From contig JAFRLP010000090.1 in assembly GCA_017431185.1 (NCBI GenBank), positions 1-7,435 of the forward strand: 7,435 bases of DNA, written 5' to 3'. Below, one piece after another: positions 1 through 6,114 of this stretch. The notes under the pieces were generated by a model, which was given only the letters and a program-made list of their open reading frames with translations, had not been told where the DNA came from and ran no database searches. A program made the position numbers and the translations under genes. Numbering within the stretch: the stretch's first letter is position 1; each line of letters starts with the position of its first letter. This DNA is from Victivallales bacterium (lineage in GTDB: Bacteria; Verrucomicrobiota; Lentisphaeria; Oligosphaerales; Oligosphaeraceae).

Positions 1-2993
1 CACCCAGCGTGAATCCCGTGTCGCCAGAGAAGGCGATTCGCCAGGCCTACCGTCCCATCCACGAAGGGGAACGCTGGGGGGAGTCCTGGCACAACGCATG
101 GTTCCGTGCCGCCGTGCAAGTCCCAGATTGCTGGCAGGGGCGAGAACTCGCCCTGCATATCGCCTTCAACGGGGAGGTGTTGCTGTTCGATGAGGAGACC
201 GTGCCCAAATTCGCCTTCACCAATCTTTCCGTTTTTGATGAAAGCTACTCCAAGGAATACTATCAACTGGGGCGGGCCAAAGGAGGGGAACGACTGGAAT
301 TCCTGCTGGAGGGTGCCTGCAACTATCTTGGCGGGTTGCGCCGTTGTCCAGACCCAGGCCGGAAGAACCCGCATCCACGGGGATACATCAATCCAGTGAT
401 CGACCGTGCCAGACTGGCCGTCTTCCACACGGAACTATGGCATCTGCGGCTGGACTTGCAGTGCATCGCCTCACTCGCCAAGACGCTACCGACGGAAGAC
501 TACCGCCGCAAACGATTGCTCAAAGCCACTTCCGATGCACTGGATGCATACGCGGGCATACCAGACAATGCGGGAAAAGCACGCAAACAGCTGACTTCGG
601 TTCTGTCATGGCAGGCGCTGGCTTCAGCGCCGATTGCCACTGCCACAGGACATGCGCACATCGACGTAGGCTGGCTGTGGCCAGTACGCGAGTCCATCCG
701 CAAAGCAGCCCGCACCTACGCCAGCCAGCTGGACTTGATGGATCGCTATCCAGAATATGTATTCGCGGCAAGCCAGCCGCAATTGTATGAGTTCGTCAAG
801 AAGCACTACCCGAAACTTTACGAAAAAATCCGACAGCGCGTGGCGGAGGGGCGCTGGGAACCCCAGGGAGGAATGTGGGTCGAAGCCGACTGCAATCTCA
901 TCTCTGGCGAATCCATGGTCCGCCAGTTTCTGTTCGGAAAGAATTTCTTTCGGGACGAGTTTGGCGTGGATGTCAAAAGCCTCTGGCTGCCCGACACCTT
1001 CGGTTATCCCGCCTCCCTGCCCCAGTTCATTCACAAATCTGGATGCGATTATTTCCTGTCCCAGAAGATTTCCTGGAGCCAGTTCAACCAGTTTCCACAC
1101 CACAGTTTCTGGTGGCGCGGTGTGGACGGCACCGAGGTGCTGGCGCATTTCCTCCCTGAAAACACCTACAATTCCAAACTGCTGCCTGGAGACCTCTGCC
1201 AGGCACAAAACCGACACTCTGAAATCGACATCGCCCCAGAATTCCTGGTCGCCTTCGGCATCGGGGACGGCGGAGGCGGTCCAGCCGCTTCTTTCATTGA
1301 ACGCGGCAGACGCAATGCCAACTGGGAAGGCGTGCCCAAGGTGCGATTCGGACGCTCCGACAAGTTCTTCCAGGAACTGGCCACCAAATACGGCAACCGC
1401 CTTCCCCGCTGGGTTGGCGAACTCTACCTGGAGGTTCACCGAGGCACATTCACCAGCCAGGCCCGCGTCAAGTGTGGCAATCGCAAGCTGGAACAAACCC
1501 TGGCCAGCGTGGAGTTCGTCAGCTCCCTTCTGCCTCAGGAAGAGTATCCCAGGCAGGCGCTTTCCGAAATATGGAAAATCCTGCTGGTCAACCAATTCCA
1601 CGACATCCTGCCAGGTTCCTCCATCACCGAGGTCTATGAGCAGACCGCCAAGGAGTACCAGATGGCGATGGAAAAATGCGGCAGATTGCTGGATAAGGCG
1701 GGGCAGTTGCTGTTCCATCCCCAGGAAGGGACACTGTCCCTGCTCAACACGCTGTCCTATGCCTGGCATAATCCAATGGAGCTTCCTGAAGGCTATGGCA
1801 CAGAAGGGCTTTGCGACCAGTCAGGCCATGCCATTCCCGTGCAGGTTAATGCCGACGGTCGCGCCTGGGCGCTCGTCACAATCCCGCCATTGGGTATATT
1901 GCAGCTGCGCCGCGACGGGCAGGCAAAGTCCCGTCCCGCCTCTGCACACGGATGCCTGATACTGGAAAACAACCTGGTGCGCTATGAATTCAACGAGCAC
2001 GCCGTGCTGCTCCATGCGTGGGACAAAGAGTACGCCAGGGATATTCTATCAGGGGCAGGCAACGTCCTCTCGCTCTACCATGACCGTCCAAACAACTGCG
2101 AGGCATGGGATGTGGATGTGTTTTATCAGGGAGAGTTCATCGAGCATCCCGTGGCACGTGGCACGGCGCAGGCATTTACAGGACCAGTGTACAACTGCAT
2201 CCATTTTCAGTTGCAAGTTGGAGAATCCGCCATCAGCCAAGAGGTCAGACTAGCCCCTGGCAACCGTCGCCTGGATTTCGTGACCCATGTCGATTGGCGG
2301 GAATCCCGACGGATGCTGCGGGTTGCATTTCCCGCCAATGTCCAGACCAACGAGGCAAGTTGCGAGATCCCCTACGCTACCATACGGCGTCCCACACACG
2401 AGAACACAAACTGGGAGGTCGCCAAATTTGAGGTTCCTGCCCAGCGTTTTGTGGACATGAGCGATTCCAACTATGGTGTAGCGCTGCTTAACGACTGCAA
2501 GTACGGCCATCGCCTCCGAAACACGACACTGGACCTGAACCTGCTGCGCTCCCCCCGTATGCCAGACTGGGAAGCCGACAAGGGTCACCACGACTTCACC
2601 TACAGCCTGCTGCCGCATCCAGGGGGACTGGACGAGTCGCCCGTCCGCGCCGAAGCAGCCCAACTCAACCGTCCTCCTCTGCTCTTTGTCGGCGTTCCAA
2701 AGGACACTCTGACCATCCCCGTATCGCTCTCATCTGGCAACATTTCGCTGGAGACCATAAAGCGGGCTGAAAAAGATGACGACCTGATTCTACGCCTGGT
2801 CGAAACCACTGGACGTTTCTCCAACGCCATCCTGATCCTTCACGGCGACTACACGGTAACAGAAACCAATCTCATTGAATTGGAGCAGGGAAAGACTCTT
2901 CCTGCCAATGGGCGACAGGTCGAACTTTCGCTGCGGCCTTTTGAGATTCTCACCTTACGTTTGCATTCTTCAGATCTTCCCCGAAAATCATAG
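1..2993 (+). CDS. GH38 alpha-mannosidase (5' end probably outside the window)
   Basis: Retaining, metal-dependent exo-alpha-mannosidase of glycoside hydrolase family 38, removing alpha-linked mannose from glycans. The frame is open to the left edge. The first usable start is GTG at 9 (994 aa; numbering from there), but family members usually have several tens of residues before the WG...WFR motif, so the true start is probably upstream. An N-terminal beta domain covers about residues 1-130. The catalytic domain begins near 210 with GHAHIDVGWLWP; His217 and Asp219 are the expected Zn ligands. The nucleophile is Asp329 in WLPDTFGY. GDGGGGP lies at 419-425, as in cytosolic Man2C1-like enzymes. 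The middle helical domain starts at GELYLE (470) and carries NQFHDILPGSS with Zn-ligand His531. Beta-sandwich C-terminal domains fill about 640-990. All expected active-site residues are present. No signal peptide is visible, but the N-terminus is missing, so location is open. A small ORF follows 5 bases after the stop. Confidence 0.95.
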   Translation, partial: PSVNPVSPEKAIRQAYRPIHEGERWGESWHNAWFRAAVQVPDCWQGRELALHIAFNGEVLLFDEETVPKFAFTNLSVFDESYSKEYYQLGRAKGGERLEFLLEGACNYLGGLRRCPDPGRKNPHPRGYINPVIDRARLAVFHTELWHLRLDLQCIASLAKTLPTEDYRRKRLLKATSDALDAYAGIPDNAGKARKQLTSVLSWQALASAPIATATGHAHIDVGWLWPVRESIRKAARTYASQLDLMDRYPEYVFAASQPQLYEFVKKHYPKLYEKIRQRVAEGRWEPQGGMWVEADCNLISGESMVRQFLFGKNFFRDEFGVDVKSLWLPDTFGYPASLPQFIHKSGCDYFLSQKISWSQFNQFPHHSFWWRGVDGTEVLAHFLPENTYNSKLLPGDLCQAQNRHSEIDIAPEFLVAFGIGDGGGGPAASFIERGRRNANWEGVPKVRFGRSDKFFQELATKYGNRLPRWVGELYLEVHRGTFTSQARVKCGNRKLEQTLASVEFVSSLLPQEEYPRQALSEIWKILLVNQFHDILPGSSITEVYEQTAKEYQMAMEKCGRLLDKAGQLLFHPQEGTLSLLNTLSYAWHNPMELPEGYGTEGLCDQSGHAIPVQVNADGRAWALVTIPPLGILQLRRDGQAKSRPASAHGCLILENNLVRYEFNEHAVLLHAWDKEYARDILSGAGNVLSLYHDRPNNCEAWDVDVFYQGEFIEHPVARGTAQAFTGPVYNCIHFQLQVGESAISQEVRLAPGNRRLDFVTHVDWRESRRMLRVAFPANVQTNEASCEIPYATIRRPTHENTNWEVAKFEVPAQRFVDMSDSNYGVALLNDCKYGHRLRNTTLDLNLLRSPRMPDWEADKGHHDFTYSLLPHPGGLDESPVRAEAAQLNRPPLLFVGVPKDTLTIPVSLSSGNISLETIKRAEKDDDLILRLVETTGRFSNAILILHGDYTVTETNLIELEQGKTLPANGRQVELSLRPFEILTLRLHSSDLPRKS

Positions 2994-2998
2994 ACAGC

Positions 2999-3418
2999 AT
3001 GGAGAAATTTCTGAAAATGGCATTACAGTATGTGTGTGCATCCAATGACAGGGGACGAATGGAGGAGCTGCTGAAAGAGCATCCTGAATACCAAAGTCTC
3101 CCCCGCAATTTTGCGCAGGGGCTGCTGGACATAGTGGGAAGTCATTATCAGTTGGACAACAAAAAGGAGACATTTAACATGTGCAAGGCAATTGATGACA
3201 TGATGAAGGAGAGCGAGATGAAGGGTGAAAAGCAGGGAATGAAGCAGGGAATGAAGCAGGGAATGAAGCAGGGAGAAAAGAAAGGCTGCGAGAGGATGGC
3301 CAGGAACTTTGTGCGCTTTATGCGTAAAAAGGCTTTGCCAGATGGCATGCTTCAGGAGTTTCTCGTTCAGCAGAATTTCTCCCCTGAGCAAATCGCCGAG
3401 CTTTGCGCCATACGTTAG
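2999..3418 (+). CDS. Orphan C-terminal fragment of an Rpn/PD-(D/E)XK putative transposase family protein
   Basis: A 139-aa ORF matching the tail of Rpn-type (recombination-promoting nuclease/putative transposase) proteins: a helical region (1-60), an MCKAIDDMMKE segment (61 onward), a charged run of K-Q-G-M repeats (78-92) and a last helix-rich part ending SPEQIAELCAIR, like the usual 'eeI' C-terminus. The nuclease domain, normally about 200 residues before this, is absent: the same frame has a stop at 2942-2944 and the mannosidase occupies the space. The ATG at 2999 lies 5 bases after the mannosidase stop with no clear Shine-Dalgarno, so it would depend on translational coupling. A stronger start is internal, at 3179 (see separate entry). 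It may be a decayed fragment or a retained small regulator. The family call comes from recognising the repeat-rich tail, not from a search. Confidence 0.6.
   Translation: MEKFLKMALQYVCASNDRGRMEELLKEHPEYQSLPRNFAQGLLDIVGSHYQLDNKKETFNMCKAIDDMMKESEMKGEKQGMKQGMKQGMKQGEKKGCERMARNFVRFMRKKALPDGMLQEFLVQQNFSPEQIAELCAIR
3164..3181 (+). promoter_or_regulatory. Strong internal ribosome binding site and ATG within the Rpn-like ORF
   Basis: AAGGAG at 3164-3169 is followed by a 9-base spacer and ATG at 3179-3181, in frame with the 139-aa ORF (Met61). Starting here gives a 79-residue protein ending at 3418. The ATG at 2999 has no such signal. In Rpn proteins an internally started C-terminal product (RpnS) is known to inhibit the full-length nuclease, so this signal may be a retained RpnS start. 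That link is inference. Confidence 0.6.
3230..3274 (+). repeat. 12-bp in-frame tandem repeat (3.75 copies)
   Basis: Three exact copies of AAGCAGGGAATG (3230-3241, 3242-3253, 3254-3265) are followed by the first nine bases of a fourth (3266-3274). Each unit encodes Lys-Gln-Gly-Met. The 12-base period keeps the reading frame, so copy-number change would lengthen or shorten the charged linker without disrupting the protein. Similar Gly-spaced charged repeats are usual in the C-terminal part of Rpn-type proteins. Confidence 0.95.
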
Positions 3419-3420
3419 AG

Positions 3421-3473
3421 GGTACCGACGGCATCCCGTCGTCGGTGGCACCACAGGGTCGGGGCTCGCCACC
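3421..3473. repeat. Nested inverted repeats between convergent genes
   Basis: CGACGG (3426-3431) and CCGTCG (3436-3441) form a perfect 6-bp stem with a CATC loop. A second pair, GGTGGC (3444-3449) and GCCACC (3468-3473), lies beside it. GGTACCGAC (3421-3429) can instead pair with GTCGGTGGCACC (3441-3452) with a 3-base bulge, so alternative foldings compete. The site lies between a + gene ending at 3418 and a - gene ending at 3497. It could serve as a two-way terminator, but neither side has a T-run. It could also be a copy of a dispersed REP-like element, which one copy cannot show. Confidence 0.45.
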
Positions 3474-3496
3474 ACATTCGCTAGTAGGGTTTGACT

Positions 3497-4558
3497 TTAA
3501 TCCATTATCAATTGCGTTGGAGTTCTTGCGAATTTCTCCCAGGGGATGTTCACTGGCTTCTTCTGAGTGATGATTTCATCCACATGCATCAGCAGAGGAA
3601 AGTCATCCAGGCTCACGAGTCCCCTGGCGGCCTTGGCCTTCAGCGCCCGGGCGACGCGGGTGGCGACGACCAGCGACTCAAGTGTGACTCCCTTCAAGGT
3701 CTCCAGGGCCTCGTCAATCGTGAGGCCCTTGCCCAGCAGGATGCCGACTTTGCGGGTTCGCCCGCCGTAAACCGTGACATAGAGGTCGCCGACGCCGACA
3801 AAGTAGCTGTCCTCGGTGGCGGCCCCCTGCATCTCCATCAGCCTCTTCATCTCCCGCGAGGCCTGGAGAAACGCAGCCGCCTGGGAGTTGAAATGCAGTT
3901 CCTCCTTGCCCGTGCGCCTGATGTTCTGCCCGATGGTGAGCGCGATTCCCAGCGCATAGCCGTTTTTCAGCGCGACAGCCGACTCGATGCCGATGACGTC
4001 CGTGGTCGTCATGACATGGTAGTAATCCGTGGTCATCACCCGCCTCATCATTTCCAGAGTGGCCAGATTCTGGCCGCAGAACGCCACCAGAGTCTGGTCA
4101 TGGGCGACCAGTTCATAACTCGTGCAGGGTCCCCCGATGGCGCAGAGTTCGTTCTTCTTTCCCAGAGCGTCAAGCGTCCTCTGCCAAACCTGCGGGTAGC
4201 ACAGCAGGGTGCCATCCGGCAAATCCTGCAACCCCTTGGTGACGGACAAAACCGGCAGGTTCCCCGGCAGACGCGGCAGGACGGACTCCGCAAACCACTC
4301 CACGCCAAATGAACTGACCCCGCAGATGACGAAATCGGCATCCTTGACCGCCGCGTCCACCTCCTCGAACTGATAGTATTCCACCCCTGCGGGGAAGGGA
4401 CGGTCGAACTTCAGATGCTGGTTGGCAAGCCGCGCGTGATCGATAATCTCCCTGTCCAAAGGCGTGCCCACCAGACGCACCTCATTGCCGTTTTCCCGTG
4501 CGGGAAACGCCAGGGCGGACCCCATCATGCCCGAACCGATAATCGCCACAACGCTCAT
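3497..4558 (-). CDS. NAD(P)-dependent glycerol-3-phosphate dehydrogenase-like protein (GpsA family, divergent)
   Basis: A 353-aa protein of the GpsA fold, whose classic members reduce dihydroxyacetone phosphate to sn-glycerol 3-phosphate for phospholipid synthesis. The start at 4558 is chosen because AGGAG (4568-4564) lies 5 bases before it and the Rossmann strand begins at once; an ATG at 4609 would add 17 unlikely residues. The dinucleotide motif GSGMMG is at 8-13. SVTKGL holds Lys108 and GPCTSYELVA (143-152) matches the GP-x-x-A-x-E region. ALKN contains the expected catalytic Lys198. GVGDL (255-259) followed by GGRTRK (265-270) replaces the usual GLGDL...SRNR. GVSSFGVEW (80-88) and LVGTPLD (29-35) are unlike housekeeping GpsA, so a sub-family with another 3-phosphate or sugar-derived substrate is possible. 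It lies 115 bases downstream of the regulator on the same strand and could be co-transcribed, though its own ribosome site is strong. Confidence 0.85.
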   Translation of the reverse strand: MSVVAIIGSGMMGSALAFPARENGNEVRLVGTPLDREIIDHARLANQHLKFDRPFPAGVEYYQFEEVDAAVKDADFVICGVSSFGVEWFAESVLPRLPGNLPVLSVTKGLQDLPDGTLLCYPQVWQRTLDALGKKNELCAIGGPCTSYELVAHDQTLVAFCGQNLATLEMMRRVMTTDYYHVMTTTDVIGIESAVALKNGYALGIALTIGQNIRRTGKEELHFNSQAAAFLQASREMKRLMEMQGAATEDSYFVGVGDLYVTVYGGRTRKVGILLGKGLTIDEALETLKGVTLESLVVATRVARALKAKAARGLVSLDDFPLLMHVDEIITQKKPVNIPWEKFARTPTQLIMD

Positions 4559-4568
4559 TTCAACTCCT
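4559..4568 (-). promoter_or_regulatory. Ribosome binding site deciding the GpsA-like start
   Basis: On the minus strand AGGAG reads from 4568 to 4564, followed by TTGAA and the ATG at 4558-4556. This 5-base spacing selects the 353-aa form over the longer reading frame beginning at 4609. Confidence 0.85.
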
Positions 4569-4654
4569 TTGGCACCTGTTCGGCGCCGATTGTTTTCGCG
4601 GCCATCCACAGCACACGCAGAAGGGATGGCGGCAGTTCAAAATGGTGGTTTCCC

Positions 4655-4667
4655 GTCTTTTGAAGAC
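4655..4667 (-). other. Small hairpin between the regulator and GpsA-like genes
   Basis: GTCTT and AAGAC (4655-4659 and 4663-4667) form a perfect 5-bp stem with a 3-base loop, 7 bases after the regulator stop codon. There is no T-run on the minus-strand 3' side, so it is at best a weak or rho-assisted terminator or an mRNA-stabilising structure. The rest of the 115-bp gap shows no convincing promoter. Confidence 0.3.
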
Positions 4668-4673
4668 CCCCTC

Positions 4674-5705
4674 TTAAAAGGCGCCCTCGAAGGGAGGGCG
4701 GGCGAATTCCCACGCCTCCAGGAAGCGGCGGCCATCCCCGGGCAGCCGGTACTGCCAGCGGAAGAAGAACTGGCAGATGACGCTGGCTGTGCTCTGCTGG
4801 AGATTCAGGATATGCAGGCCAGGCAGGTGGTCATATTCCACGATGTGCTGCATGTCGCAGGTGATGACCATGAGCGGACGGTATTCCGTGAGACGGCGCC
4901 ACTCCTCATGATAGACCAGATAGTTCAGCATGTAGTCGCGAAGGACAATGGCGTCAAACTTCCCTTGATTGCGCAGAAGCGAGTCCACGCAGGACTGCAT
5001 GGAGTCGGGGCTGATTTCATCCACCGTCACCTCCTGCGAGGTCAATCCGCAGCTGCGCATGGCCTCCTCCAGAGCCTGGGACAGCGCATTCGAGTTGGAG
5101 TGCAGTTCATGGCGTATCTGCCAGACCAGGAACCGCTTCAGGCCATGGCGAAGGCACGCCGAGAGAGACTGGTGGAAGGCGTCGCGGTAATCCGGCTCCA
5201 CGCAGGGAAAGCCGGTCTCCAGGTTCGTCCGCCCCACTTGAAGGACCGGCTTGCCCAGCGAGCGTATGGCGGACACCCATTCAGGCGTGAGAAAGCCCGA
5301 CACGACCAGGTAGTCCATCCGTGACATCGCGTCCACCACCCAGGGCTGCACCGTGCGGCGGGCATGGAGAATCTGGAGGTCGCAGCGGTGGGTGTCCAGC
5401 ATGTCCTCCATCTTCCGAATCGAGCCTCCCGCCGGATAGGTCGGCACGTCCACGCTCAGGTAGCCCAGGCGCTGGCGCACACCTGACCAGGACGAGGCAA
5501 CGAAGACACCTTTGCCCTCCTCCCGCCGAAGCAGGCCGCTGTCGCAAAGTTCGTCCGCCGCATGGCGCAAGGTCAGGTTGCTGACGCCGAAGCGGGCGCA
5601 GAGTGCTCTGTCGCTCGGAAGTCGTGTCCCTATCGCCATCCCATGCTCGTTGATGTACTGAAGCAGGCGTTGTTTGACAGACTGGTATTTGAGAACCCGT
5701 GACAT
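4674..5705 (-). CDS. Transcriptional regulator: GntR winged helix fused to a LacI-like effector domain
   Basis: A 343-aa DNA-binding regulator with the layout of AraR-type GntR/LacI chimeras, which sense sugars. Residues 3-70 form a GntR-type winged helix: LPSDRALCARFGVSNLTLRHA (29-50) is the recognition region and EEGKGVFVA (62-70) the wing. From about 78 (QRLGYLSVDVP) a periplasmic-binding-type domain follows, with strand-like blocks DYLVVSG (131-137), KPVLQVGRTN (152-161), KFDAIVLRDY (249-258) and LMVITCD (278-284). The start is the ATG at 5705, because the winged helix begins there. The frame extends to 5888, but the extra 61 residues look like translated leader DNA and contain operator-like palindromes. 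No Shine-Dalgarno is evident. Two palindromes within 105 bases upstream suggest autoregulation. It is divergent to the pseudopilin operon, its likely target. Ligand unknown. Confidence 0.88.
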   Translation of the reverse strand: MSRVLKYQSVKQRLLQYINEHGMAIGTRLPSDRALCARFGVSNLTLRHAADELCDSGLLRREEGKGVFVASSWSGVRQRLGYLSVDVPTYPAGGSIRKMEDMLDTHRCDLQILHARRTVQPWVVDAMSRMDYLVVSGFLTPEWVSAIRSLGKPVLQVGRTNLETGFPCVEPDYRDAFHQSLSACLRHGLKRFLVWQIRHELHSNSNALSQALEEAMRSCGLTSQEVTVDEISPDSMQSCVDSLLRNQGKFDAIVLRDYMLNYLVYHEEWRRLTEYRPLMVITCDMQHIVEYDHLPGLHILNLQQSTASVICQFFFRWQYRLPGDGRRFLEAWEFARPPFEGAF

Positions 5706-5721
5706 TGATTCGTCGGTTTCA

Positions 5722-5735
5722 GGAAAACGGTTCCG
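5722..5735. promoter_or_regulatory. Operator-like near-palindrome, proximal site
   Basis: The core GAAAACGGTTCC (5723-5734) shares ten consecutive bases, AAACGGTTCC, with the distal site at 5794-5807. It differs from the LacI/CcpA cre pattern (TGNAANCGNNNNCA) at both outer bases. It lies 17 bases upstream of the regulator ATG, where binding would block transcription or translation of the regulator. Confidence 0.5.
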
Positions 5736-5793
5736 GAAAGGGTAACTGTCCGGAACGGCAAATGAACACGAATGATGAAGGGAGGACTGTCTC

Positions 5794-5807
5794 TGGAAAC
5801 GGTTCCA
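5794..5807. promoter_or_regulatory. Operator-like palindrome, distal site (cre/LacI type)
   Basis: TGGAAACGGTTCCA is symmetric at 12 of 14 positions around a central CG and fits the degenerate LacI/CcpA cre pattern TGNAANCGNNNNCA completely. Its centre lies 72 bases from that of the proximal site, about seven helical turns. Who binds it is unknown: the adjacent regulator has a GntR-type, not LacI-type, DNA-binding domain. Confidence 0.55.
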
Positions 5808-5857
5808 CCAGGGAATTGGCCTTGTTCGTGTGCATTCATGTGCATTTGCGGTTCTGA

Positions 5858-5888
5858 ACTGTACCCGTAAAAAAGACAATCGCGTCAA
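5858..5888 (-). promoter_or_regulatory. Possible weak promoter for the regulator gene
   Basis: On the minus strand TTGACG (5888-5883) is followed after 19 bases by TACAGT (5863-5858). The -35 is good, the -10 and spacing are poor. A start near 5851 would place both operator-like palindromes in the leader, compatible with roadblock repression. Confidence 0.3.
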
Positions 5889-5892
5889 ATAC

Positions 5893-5898
5893 TATAAT
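5893..5898 (+). promoter_or_regulatory. Isolated TATAAT -10 element
   Basis: A perfect TATAAT facing right, but at normal spacing the -35 position is only an A-run. A transcript from here would start inside the hairpin at 5901-5931. It may be chance in an AT-rich stretch. Confidence 0.25.
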
Positions 5899-5900
5899 CT

Positions 5901-5938
5901 GCGGGGACGGCTTTGCAAGGGTGCATCCCGCCTTTTTT
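5901..5938 (+). terminator. Terminator-like hairpin followed by T6
   Basis: GCGGG (5901-5905) pairs with CCCGC (5927-5931), extendable by one A-T pair across a bulged G, and the 3' arm runs into C then TTTTTT (5933-5938). The loop is long (21 bases). No rightward gene precedes it, so it might end an antisense or leader transcript, or insulate the pseudopilin promoter. Confidence 0.35.
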
Positions 5939-6005
5939 CCACCGTCAACCGTCTTCATGGTGTATTAAACACATCGGAATTTTCCAGATTTATACCCTTT
6001 TTTAC

Positions 6006-6033
6006 TTGAAAAATCCCCGTTTTGATGTATAAT
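6006..6033 (+). promoter_or_regulatory. Sigma70-type promoter for the pseudopilin operon
   Basis: TTGAAA (6006-6011), a 16-base spacer and a perfect TATAAT (6028-6033) give a near-consensus vegetative promoter. Transcription would begin near 6040, leaving a leader of about 75 bases before the ATG at 6115. No copy of the 5794 palindrome overlaps it; only an imperfect GGAATTTTCC (5976-5985) lies upstream. Confidence 0.7.
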
Positions 6034-6104
6034 TAAATCAGATTTGAAAACAAAGTGGAAATGGCGGATGGCCTGGCCAGCCGCCACAAGGCGTCCCCCC
6101 AATC

Positions 6105-6108
6105 GGAG
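6105..6108 (+). promoter_or_regulatory. Ribosome binding site of the pseudopilin gene
   Basis: GGAG lies 6 bases before the ATG at 6115. It supports that start over the GTG at 6055 or ATG at 6061, which would add 18-20 residues ahead of the prepilin leader. Confidence 0.7.
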
Positions 6109-6114
6109 AACACA

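Larger units (their letters stand above)
5706..6114. other. 409-bp divergent regulatory region with no gene
   Basis: The region separates the regulator (-) from the pseudopilin gene (+). The half nearest the regulator holds two related palindromes and a pair of TGTGCATT direct repeats (5829-5836 and 5839-5846, 10-bp period). The middle has a TATAAT on the + strand and a GC stem followed by T6. The right half (about 5940-6060) is clearly AT-rich and carries the best promoter of the window. Frames running through it on either strand have no protein-like features. Confidence 0.8.

Noticed and set aside
624..1769. 381-codon minus-strand frame inside the mannosidase
   Set aside because: It lies antisense to the catalytic domain, whose active-site motifs are all intact, and its translation has no recognisable family.
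3164..3274. CRISPR-like array at the short repeats
   Set aside because: Repeats are 12 bases, directly tandem without spacers, and encode a Lys-Gln-Gly-Met protein repeat.
3491..4312. 273-codon plus-strand frame
   Set aside because: It is the complement of the GpsA-like gene, with no ribosome site and no domain pattern.
5706..5888. N-terminal 61-residue extension of the regulator
   Set aside because: The winged helix starts right at the ATG at 5705, and the extension would overlap the operator-like palindromes. Its composition does not resemble a protein domain.
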